Assembly (NCBI GenBank): GCA_039924845.1 | Contig: JBDTAC010000085.1 | Location: 1-37,725 of the forward strand | From: Bacteroidia bacterium | Lineage (GTDB): Bacteria; Bacteroidota; Bacteroidia; DATLTG01 | Length of the DNA: 37,725 bases | Direction: 5' to 3' | Part shown: one piece after another, positions 31,329-37,725 of the stretch | Layout of the letters: each line of letters opens with the position of its first letter | Numbering within the stretch: the stretch's first letter is position 1 | Position numbers and translations under genes: made by a program | Notes under the pieces: model-generated | Seen by the model: the letters and a program-made list of their open reading frames with translations, nothing else | What the model was told of the DNA's origin: nothing | The model's database searches: none

Positions 31329-34145
31329 TTACTTACTCAAATATAAATTGCGTTCAGAATAAATGGTGTGAAAATATTCGTCTGTTAAATCATCAATAAA
31401 ATAAATAGATTCTCCAGTTGATTTCATTTCAGGACCTAATTCTTTTACTACGTCTGGAAATTTTTCATACGAAAATACGGGGATTTTAATGGCGTATCCT
31501 TTTTTGCGCGGATTAAATTTAAAATCTTTTACCTTTTTTTCGCCCAACATAACTTTAGTGGCATAATTTACATAAGGTTCATCATAAGCTTTTGCGATAA
31601 ACGGAACGGTACGCGATGCACGTGGATTAGCTTCAATAATATAGACAATTTCATTTTTAATGGCAAATTGAATATTAATTAAACCCACTGTTTTCAATGC
31701 TAAGGCAATTGTCTTGGTGTATTGATCAATTTGTTGCAACACGTTTTCACTTAAATCAAAAGGAGGTAAAACAGCGTAGGAATCGCCAGAATGAATTCCT
31801 GCAGGCTCGATGTGTTCCATAACTCCAATAATATAAACATCTTTTCCATCGCAAATAGCATCCGCTTCCGCTTCAATAGCACCTTCTAAAAAATGATCCA
31901 ATAAAACTTTATTGTTAGGAATATCTTGTAAAATTTTCACAACGTGTTGTTCTAATTCTTGTTCATTGATAACGATTTTCATGCCTTGTCCGCCCAACAC
32001 ATAAGAAGGTCGAACCAACAGCGGGAATCCTAATTGGCGCGATAATTCAACAGCTTGTTCAGCATCTTCAATCACTCCGAATTTCGGATACGGAATATTA
32101 TTTTCTTTCAATAAAGTAGAAAAACTTCCTCTGTCTTCCGCTAAATCCAAGGATTTATAATCCGTTCCGATAATTTTTATTCCGTAGCGATCCAATTTTT
32201 CAGCCAACTTTAAAGCCGTTTGTCCGCCTAACTGAACGATAACACCTACGGGCTTTTCGTGCAAAATAATGTCGTAAATATGTTCCCAAAAAACGGGCTC
32301 GAAATACAATTTATCCGCCACATTAAAATCTGTTGAAACCGTTTCCGGATTGCAATTAATCATAATGGTTTCGTAACCGCATTCTTTCGCAGCAAGCACA
32401 CCGTGAACGCAACTGTAATCAAACTCAATTCCTTGTCCGATACGATTTGGACCACTTCCCAGCACTACAATTTTCTTTTTATCGGAACGAACAGATTCGT
32501 TTTCATCTTCAAAAGTAGAATAATAATAAGGTGTTTTGGCTTCAAATTCGGCAGCGCACGTATCCACTAATTTATACACACGTTGTATGCCGAGTTCAGT
32601 CCGTTTTTTAAAAACTTCACTTTCTTTACAATCCAACAAATGTGCTATTTGTCGGTCGGCATAGCCTTTTTGTTTGGCTTCGTACAATAAATCTTTTTGA
32701 ATGGTTTTAACAGAATAATTTTCAATTTCTTTTTCAAGAATGACCATTTCTTCGATTTGATTTAAAAACCAAGGGTCTATGCGTGTTAATTTTTGAATGG
32801 TTTTTATGGAAATTCCGAGTTTAATGGCATCGTAAATATGAAATAAACGATTCCAACTCGGACGTTCTAAACTTTTCAATAACTCTTCTTGATTCGTATT
32901 TTCTCTTCCGTCTGCACCTAATCCATTTCGTTTAATCTCCAAGGATTGACAGGCTTTTTGGAGTGCTTCTTGAAAACATCTTCCAATTGCCATTACTTCG
33001 CCAACCGATTTCATTTGGAAACCCAATTCGCGATTTGCACCTTTAAATTTATCAAAATTCCAACGCGGAATTTTTACAATTACATAATCTAAGCTGGGTT
33101 CAAAAAACGCAGAAGTACTTTTGGTAATTTGATTTTCCAGTTCATCTAAATTATAGCCAATCGCTAATTTAGAAGCAATTTTTGCAATTGGATAACCGGT
33201 TGCTTTGCTTGCTAATGCAGAAGAGCGTGATACGCGTGGGTTAATTTCTATCGCAATTATATCTTCCGAATCATCTGGATTTACGGCAAATTGCACATTA
33301 CAACCGCCTGCAAAATTTCCGATGGAGCGCATCATTTTTATCGCCATCGTTCTCATTCTTTGATAAGTTGTATCTGACAAAGTCATAGCAGGAGCAACGG
33401 TTATCGAATCTCCAGTATGAACGCCCATCGGATCAAAATTTTCGATGGAACAAATAATTGTTACGTTGTCGTTGCTATCGCGCAACAATTCCAATTCAAA
33501 TTCTTTCCAACCCAACACGGCTTTGTCAATCAATACTTCGTGAATGGGCGAAGTATGCAAACCTCTGTCTAATAATTTATCGAAATCTTCTTTTTGATAA
33601 ACAACGCTTCCGCCGCTTCCGCCAAGGGTAAACGAAGGACGAATAACCAATGGAAATCCAAAATCTTGCGCAATTTCTTTTCCTTCTAAAAACGAACGGC
33701 AAATTTTGGATGGAGCCATGCCCACGCCAATTTCTTCCATGCGTTGCCTGAATTTATCGCGATCTTCCGTTACTTCAATCGCTTGTACATCCACGCCAAT
33801 CATGCGTACACCGTATTTTTTCCAAATACCCATTTCCTCACATTTCATGGCGAGGTTTAAAGCCGTTTGTCCGCCCATTGTGGGAAGTACCGCATCTATT
33901 TTATTTTCTTCTAAAATTTTTACAATAGAAGCAGCTGTTAAAGGCAGCAAATAAATATTTTCGGCAGTTACTTTATCCGTCATAATAGTTGCCGGATTGG
34001 AATTGATGAGCGTAACTTTTATATCTTCTTCTTTTAACGAACGCGCAGCTTGCGATCCAGAATAATCAAACTCGCAAGCTTGACCAATTACAATGGGTCC
34101 GCTGCCGATGATGAGAACTGATTTGATGGAATTATCTTTGGGCAT
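31329..34145 (-). CDS. carB: carbamoyl-phosphate synthase large subunit lacking the allosteric domain
   Basis: Makes carbamoyl phosphate for pyrimidines and arginine from glutamine-derived ammonia. 938 residues against 1073 in E. coli. Both ATP-grasp halves are present: the first opens with LIIGSGPIVIGQACEFDYSG (11-30), the second with VVLGSGPNRIGQGIEFDYSC (about 556-575). ATP-binding glycine loops (PSFTLGGSGGS and PSYVLGGQGMK) and metal-binding ENPRVSRSSALAS / EANPRASRTVP segments are intact. The protein ends at SERNLYLSK, exactly where the C-terminal MGS domain that binds UMP and ornithine would begin. No separate piece for it lies nearby. carA is not in the window. It may be first gene of a carB-yfhO-glycosyltransferase transcript. 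Confidence 0.95.
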   Translation of the reverse strand: MPKDNSIKSVLIIGSGPIVIGQACEFDYSGSQAARSLKEEDIKVTLINSNPATIMTDKVTAENIYLLPLTAASIVKILEENKIDAVLPTMGGQTALNLAMKCEEMGIWKKYGVRMIGVDVQAIEVTEDRDKFRQRMEEIGVGMAPSKICRSFLEGKEIAQDFGFPLVIRPSFTLGGSGGSVVYQKEDFDKLLDRGLHTSPIHEVLIDKAVLGWKEFELELLRDSNDNVTIICSIENFDPMGVHTGDSITVAPAMTLSDTTYQRMRTMAIKMMRSIGNFAGGCNVQFAVNPDDSEDIIAIEINPRVSRSSALASKATGYPIAKIASKLAIGYNLDELENQITKSTSAFFEPSLDYVIVKIPRWNFDKFKGANRELGFQMKSVGEVMAIGRCFQEALQKACQSLEIKRNGLGADGRENTNQEELLKSLERPSWNRLFHIYDAIKLGISIKTIQKLTRIDPWFLNQIEEMVILEKEIENYSVKTIQKDLLYEAKQKGYADRQIAHLLDCKESEVFKKRTELGIQRVYKLVDTCAAEFEAKTPYYYSTFEDENESVRSDKKKIVVLGSGPNRIGQGIEFDYSCVHGVLAAKECGYETIMINCNPETVSTDFNVADKLYFEPVFWEHIYDIILHEKPVGVIVQLGGQTALKLAEKLDRYGIKIIGTDYKSLDLAEDRGSFSTLLKENNIPYPKFGVIEDAEQAVELSRQLGFPLLVRPSYVLGGQGMKIVINEQELEQHVVKILQDIPNNKVLLDHFLEGAIEAEADAICDGKDVYIIGVMEHIEPAGIHSGDSYAVLPPFDLSENVLQQIDQYTKTIALALKTVGLINIQFAIKNEIVYIIEANPRASRTVPFIAKAYDEPYVNYATKVMLGEKKVKDFKFNPRKKGYAIKIPVFSYEKFPDVVKELGPEMKSTGESIYFIDDLTDEYFHTIYSERNLYLSK

Positions 34146-34162
34146 ATTGTGTATTTATAGCT

Positions 34163-34183
34163 TTGAAAAATTATTTTTTTGAG
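34163..34183 (-). repeat. AT palindrome copy upstream of carB
   Basis: On the coding strand CTC, seven A, TAA, five T and CAA, 17 bases before ATG; start-proximal class, standard polarity. Confidence 0.7.
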
Positions 34184-34199
34184 ACGTTTTTTTTCTTCA

Positions 34200-34207
34200 C
34201 GAAAGTA
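34200..34207 (-). promoter_or_regulatory. possible -7 box of carB
   Basis: TACTTTCG on the minus strand, one base off consensus, 54 bases before ATG. Confidence 0.3.
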
Positions 34208-34251
34208 AACAATAATGAGGCTTGGGCGATAATAGTTTAAAAAAAATCAAA

Positions 34252-34281
34252 AAAAAACCTTCTCTTGAGAGAAGGTTTTTT
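34252..34281 (-). terminator. intrinsic terminator of rpmH
   Basis: CCTTCTC pairs with GAGAAGG around TTGA, with A-runs and T-runs on both sides, 28 bases after the rpmH stop. Symmetric, so it could also block plus-strand transcription. Confidence 0.85.
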
Positions 34282-34309
34282 AGCAAAATAGATTTTAATA
34301 CCATTGAAA

Positions 34310-34468
34310 TTATCGTTTGTGCATTCTTTCGTCAGAAACAGTTAATGCTTTTCTGCCTTTAGCTCTTCTGGATGCCAATACTCTTCTGCCATTAGCAGTA
34401 GCCATTCTCTCTCTGAAGCCGTGTTTGTTTCTGCGCTTACGTTGTGATGGTTGAAATGTCCTTTTCAT
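34310..34468 (-). CDS. rpmH: 50S ribosomal protein L34
   Basis: 52 residues: [20 protein letters not shown], then [20 protein letters not shown] and [12 protein letters not shown]. This is the universal L34 signature, strongly basic, binding 23S rRNA near the exit tunnel. Length is normal for Bacteroidota (E. coli has 46). ATG at 34468 is the only possible start. It has its own promoter (34494-34523) and terminator (34252-34281). The neighbours rnpA, yidC and dnaA often found near rpmH are absent, as is common in this phylum. Confidence 0.98.
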   Translation of the reverse strand: MKRTFQPSQRKRRNKHGFRERMATANGRRVLASRRAKGRKALTVSDERMHKR

Positions 34469-34493
34469 TGTCCTAATTTTTTTAAACGGAGGG

Positions 34494-34523
34494 CAAAGAT
34501 AAGACGCTTTTTCGATTTACAAA
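34494..34523 (-). promoter_or_regulatory. promoter of rpmH
   Basis: On the minus strand TTTG (34520-34523), 18 bases, then TATCTTTG (34494-34501) followed by CCCTCCG. A near-ideal Bacteroidota promoter; the leader is about 20 bases. Confidence 0.75.
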
Positions 34524-34562
34524 ATATTTTTTTGTAAATTTTTTTTTAAAGCTGTTAGGAAT

Positions 34563-34595
34563 ACACTTTCGAAAAAATTATTTTTTCGAAAGTGT
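34563..34595. repeat. 33-base perfect palindrome in the rpmH/SprB divergent region
   Basis: ACACTTTCG and CGAAAGTGT arms around A6-TTA-T6. Both flanking genes are transcribed away from it, so it is not a terminator for either; it could be an operator or a dispersed element. Confidence 0.7.
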
Positions 34596-34613
34596 AAAAA
34601 AACGACCTAATTA

Positions 34614-34644
34614 TTTGATTTTTAAAAATATAGTTATATTTTTG
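34614..34644 (+). promoter_or_regulatory. promoter of the SprB-repeat gene
   Basis: TTTG (34614-34617), 19 bases, TATTTTTG (34637-34644): exact match to the TTTG-N19-TAnnTTTG arrangement. The ATG lies 77 bases further, so the leader is about 70 bases. Confidence 0.7.
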
Positions 34645-34721
34645 TTTAGTCCATTTTTTTAGAATCCAATATTGGAAGATTTTTTGTGAAGCAGATTATT
34701 AACACAATCAAAAAATAACCT

Positions 34722-37700
34722 ATGGAAACACTACTACTAAAAGCTCGTTTGAAAAAATATTTTTTCTGCACACTAAAAACAGGATTTATTTTTAGTGTTG
34801 CAATGTTTTTCTCTACAAATAGTTATTCTCAAAATAACGTCACAAATGGAAATAACTCTTCGGTTATTCCCAAATGGTCTTCAAATCCTTTTGAACAAAA
34901 AGTGTTTATCGAAAATAAATCACAATTTGATGGGAATGATAGTTTGCCAGACAGCCATATTTTGTTTGGTGTACGCAATGAAGGGATACAAATTTATTTT
35001 ACTCCAGAAGGTTTAACGTATCGTCGCGATGAACCAGTAAAAATGACCGAAGCCGAAAAAGAAAAATACGAAAAGGCTGGAGTAGAAGCCGAATTGATGC
35101 AAAAAACAAAAACAGATTATGTAAGCATGCACTGGCTAAATGCGAATCCGAACGTACAAATTGTAGCAGAAAACCCAGTGAACAATTATTTTACGTATGG
35201 CGATTTACGTGATAAATCTGGTAAAACAACCATTAAAGCATTCGCGTATAAAAAAATAATTTATAAAAATATTTATCCGAATATTGATGTGGAATATACC
35301 TTTCCAGAAGATAAAAAGGGAATCAAATATTCGATTATCTTACATCCAGGTGCGGATGTTTCATTAGTTCAAATGAACTATTCTGGCAATGCCACATTAT
35401 CCAAAGAGTTTGAAGGACATTTGAGCATAAAGTCTGGGTTAGGAATTATTTTTGATCATGCGCCCAATACACAATACGAGACAGGTCAGTCGATTTCTTC
35501 GTATTTCAGTCTCCATAAAAATATTGTTTCTTTTGATTTAGATACCTACGATCACACGAAAACAGTTGTGATTGATCCTTGGGTTACTACTCCTACTTAT
35601 GCTGGAGCGCAAAATGCTTACGATGTAGATTGCGATTTAGCAGGAAATGTTTATATCTATGGTGGTTCAAGCCCATTTCAAGAATCGAAATTAAACAGCG
35701 CTGGTACTATTTTATGGACCTATACCGCTACTCCACTCAGTTCCAATGGATACTACGGGGATTTCGCGGTGGATGGGCATAGTCAAAATTCCTATTTAAT
35801 AGAAGGTTTTAATCCTGGAACTGGGGCAAAAATCGCCAAAGTAAGCACTAATGGGTTACAAATTGGTCTATTTCCTGGAAATTCAAATATGGTAGAAATG
35901 TGGCGAATCGTTTATAATAATTGTACTCACACTTCTGTAATTGCAGGAGGAGGAACCTCCGTTCCGTATCAGGCTTGCGTTTTAGATTCCAATGTATCCG
36001 CAATTACCCCTGTCAACATTTTGGGTGCTTCTACTGCTTTACACGATTTTGCTTTGTTGGCTCAGGATAATAACAGCAATTGTTACATGGCTACTGCAAA
36101 ATCAGTCGTTTACCCTACCATTTTTGACAATGTGATGGTAAAGGCGCCAATTCCTGCTCTTTCTCCCACTGCTTATATGGTTTCGGATGGATATACTTTT
36201 CAAGAAGTTGGAAGTATAACTTACATTCCGAGTACTCCAAATGGCTTTAATGGCATGGCAGTTAGCCCTAATTTTCTGTATACATATGATGGGGCGGTTT
36301 TGAAGAAATGGAATTCTTCCACAGGAGCTTTATTGGCAAGTGTTACAGTTACAGGAACTTCTTTTACTTCAGGAGGATTACAAGTAGATAATTGCGATCA
36401 CATTTTTGTAGGTGCCCAAAACACAATTAAGCAATACGATGTGAATCTGAATCTCGTGGCAACGATTCCTGCGAGTAATACAGTGTATGATTTGAAATTA
36501 GGAAAAGCTGGACTTATTTATGCTTGCGGACTTGGTTTTGTACAATCCATACAATTGATTTTACCTCCTTGCGCTGCTCTTACTCTCACGATGACATCAA
36601 CAAGCGCTTGTTCTTCCAGCAATACTGCTACGGTTACAGTTTCTGGTGGAGTTGCTCCATATATTTATTCATGGAGTACACTTCCCTCTCAAACAACTGC
36701 CACTGCTACTGGGCTTAATCCCGGAAAATATTATGTTACCGTAACGGATAATTCTTGTGTCCCTCTAACTCAAAAGGATTCAGTTATCATTGTAGCAGGT
36801 AGTTCAATGGCTTTTACAACTTCTTCGACTATAAGTAATTGTAGTAATTCAAGTGGTACAGCAACCGTGAATCCAAGTGGAGGTACTCCAGCCTACACTT
36901 ACGGATGGACACCATCTGGACAAACTACGCAAACCGCCACAGGTCTCGCACCTGGCACATATACTGTTGCTGTAACCGATTCGAAAGGATGCGTTAAAGA
37001 TACGACCATTATTGTACCTGGTTCGCCAGCAGTAACAGTTACAATAAGCCCTACAAATATTTTATGTAATGGAGCAAATACAGGCATTTTAATAGCAAGT
37101 CCAGCTGGCGGGACAACACCATATACTTATTCCTGGTCACCTAGTGGTGGAACAAGCGCCACAGCCTCTAATCTTGTTGCAGGAAATTACACATTAACAG
37201 TAACCGATGCAGCAGGATGTACAGTAACAGCAATAGCAAATGTAGCTCAACCTCCTGCAATTGCTCTTACGACTTCTTCGAAAAAAGCACTGTGTGTGTC
37301 GCCTGATGGATCAGCTACAGTTGCTGCAACAGGAGGCACTGGCATTTATACCTATTACTGGACTCCAACAGGGCAAACAACTCAAACTGCTACTGGATTA
37401 GTTTCAGGCATTTACAGCATAACTGTAACAGATGCAAATCATTGTACAAAAAATACTGTTGTTTCAGTTCTTGATTCAGGAAGTGTTTCATCAACAATCA
37501 CAACAGTAACAAATGTAAGTTGCTTTGGGATGAGCAATGGTAGCATCACGGTGAATGCAGCAGGCGGAACAGGAGCCTATACCTATTTGTGGACACCAAC
37601 AGGACAAACAACAGCAACGGCTACTGGTTTAGCTCCAGGTACTTATTCGGTAACGGTAAAAGATGCGAATGGTTGTAGTATTATGGTGGATACAAGCATC

Positions 37701-37725
37701 ATCCAACCAACAGCTTTGGATACAA
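34722..37725 (+). CDS. giant secreted surface protein with SprB repeats, 3' end outside window
   Basis: 1001 codons are visible and the frame is still open at the end. An extended signal peptide has hydrophobic core TGFIFSVAMFFSTNSYSQ near residues 20-37. Residues about 60-285 form an N-terminal domain (KVFIENKSQFDG, GIQIYFTPEGLTYRRD, YKNIYPNIDVEYTF, VVIDPW) that I know from large Bacteroidota adhesins. Residues 286-615 look like a beta-propeller-type repeat region (AYDVDCDLAGNVYIYGG, LQVDNCDHIFVGAQN). From about 617 on come five SprB-type repeats of about 76 residues (GGTxxYTYxWTPxGQTTxTATGL, PGTYxVTVTDxxGC). SprB itself is the gliding adhesin of Flavobacterium. A type IX sorting domain is expected beyond the window. 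Confidence 0.9.
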   Translation, partial: METLLLKARLKKYFFCTLKTGFIFSVAMFFSTNSYSQNNVTNGNNSSVIPKWSSNPFEQKVFIENKSQFDGNDSLPDSHILFGVRNEGIQIYFTPEGLTYRRDEPVKMTEAEKEKYEKAGVEAELMQKTKTDYVSMHWLNANPNVQIVAENPVNNYFTYGDLRDKSGKTTIKAFAYKKIIYKNIYPNIDVEYTFPEDKKGIKYSIILHPGADVSLVQMNYSGNATLSKEFEGHLSIKSGLGIIFDHAPNTQYETGQSISSYFSLHKNIVSFDLDTYDHTKTVVIDPWVTTPTYAGAQNAYDVDCDLAGNVYIYGGSSPFQESKLNSAGTILWTYTATPLSSNGYYGDFAVDGHSQNSYLIEGFNPGTGAKIAKVSTNGLQIGLFPGNSNMVEMWRIVYNNCTHTSVIAGGGTSVPYQACVLDSNVSAITPVNILGASTALHDFALLAQDNNSNCYMATAKSVVYPTIFDNVMVKAPIPALSPTAYMVSDGYTFQEVGSITYIPSTPNGFNGMAVSPNFLYTYDGAVLKKWNSSTGALLASVTVTGTSFTSGGLQVDNCDHIFVGAQNTIKQYDVNLNLVATIPASNTVYDLKLGKAGLIYACGLGFVQSIQLILPPCAALTLTMTSTSACSSSNTATVTVSGGVAPYIYSWSTLPSQTTATATGLNPGKYYVTVTDNSCVPLTQKDSVIIVAGSSMAFTTSSTISNCSNSSGTATVNPSGGTPAYTYGWTPSGQTTQTATGLAPGTYTVAVTDSKGCVKDTTIIVPGSPAVTVTISPTNILCNGANTGILIASPAGGTTPYTYSWSPSGGTSATASNLVAGNYTLTVTDAAGCTVTAIANVAQPPAIALTTSSKKALCVSPDGSATVAATGGTGIYTYYWTPTGQTTQTATGLVSGIYSITVTDANHCTKNTVVSVLDSGSVSSTITTVTNVSCFGMSNGSITVNAAGGTGAYTYLWTPTGQTTATATGLAPGTYSVTVKDANGCSIMVDTSIIQPTALDT
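34749..34766. repeat. AT palindrome-like site inside the SprB gene start
   Basis: TTGAAAAAATATTTTTTC, read as LKKYFF in the signal-peptide n-region. Confidence 0.4.
36573..37725 (+). repeat. five tandem SprB-type repeats of about 228 bases
   Basis: Units begin near 36573, 36801, 37035, 37263 and 37488. Each carries GG-YTY-W, then GQTT-TATGL, then PGTY-VTVTD-GC. The WTPxGQTTxTATGL part of units 2, 4 and 5 is also close at DNA level (near 36905, 37360 and 37590), so they arose by duplication. Confidence 0.85.

Noticed and set aside
34250-34721. Origin of replication near rpmH
   Set aside because: There are no dnaA, dnaN or gyrB genes or DnaA boxes recognisable here, and rpmH is often not near the origin in this phylum.

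Overview
The window looks like a chromosomal piece of an AT-rich member of the Bacteroidota. Several independent signs agree. Many promoters carry the Bacteroidota -7 box TAnnTTTG, and Shine-Dalgarno sites are largely absent. There is a large SprB-repeat surface protein of the kind exported by the type IX secretion system, a YfhO-family membrane protein, enlarged Opp/Dpp permeases, and an hmgA-hppD tyrosine degradation pair. I cannot name a genus. Almost all genes are chromosomal housekeeping or metabolic genes. I see no phage, plasmid, CRISPR array or transposase.

Layout. Bases 1-2182 hold the end of homogentisate dioxygenase and complete 4-hydroxyphenylpyruvate dioxygenase (tyrosine catabolism). 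Bases 2308-6959 (minus) hold a peptide ABC transporter: binding lipoprotein and two permeases, no ATPase. Then come tRNA-Ser(GCU), a DEAD-box RNA helicase, an ElaA-type acetyltransferase and an MlaE/MlaF lipid transporter pair. Next are a ClC channel/antiporter with CBS domains (minus), glutaryl-CoA dehydrogenase (plus), a second Opp-type binding lipoprotein, a MiaE-like tRNA hydroxylase, a GlcD-type FAD oxidase and a small membrane protein (all minus). Bases 19573-22664 hold an M1 metallopeptidase broken by one in-frame TGA, cysC and a small secreted protein. Bases 22772-25199 hold initiator tRNA-Met (minus) and the ribosome-assembly GTPases era and der. Bases 25305-27459 hold a desaturase strikingly like eukaryotic dihydroceramide delta4-desaturase, and cysD. 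On the minus strand, carB, a YfhO protein and a glycosyltransferase follow one another. rpmH (52 codons) and a divergent, very large SprB-repeat gene that runs off the end complete the window. No gene-free stretch exceeds 300 bases; the longest are 34469-34721, 26310-26553 and 19332-19572.

The most unusual structure is not a gene. A short AT-rich palindrome with core close to CAAAAAAATAATTTTTC (either strand, A/T runs of 4-7) occurs in most intergenic gaps, about 25 clear intergenic copies plus about a dozen in coding sequence. Some copies abut a start codon with a constant polarity, others supply the stop codon of the preceding gene, and four have G/C-containing arms that turn them into long perfect hairpins. 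Two copies plus the DNA between them form a roughly 68-bp unit that occurs as a direct repeat on both sides of the small membrane-protein gene (18802-18870 and 19331-19398), as in a cassette insertion. Other points of interest are the in-frame TGA at an expected tryptophan in the M1 peptidase, the eukaryote-like sphingolipid desaturase, back-to-back -7 boxes between tRNA-fMet and era, and a 63-bp REP-like palindrome after glcD.
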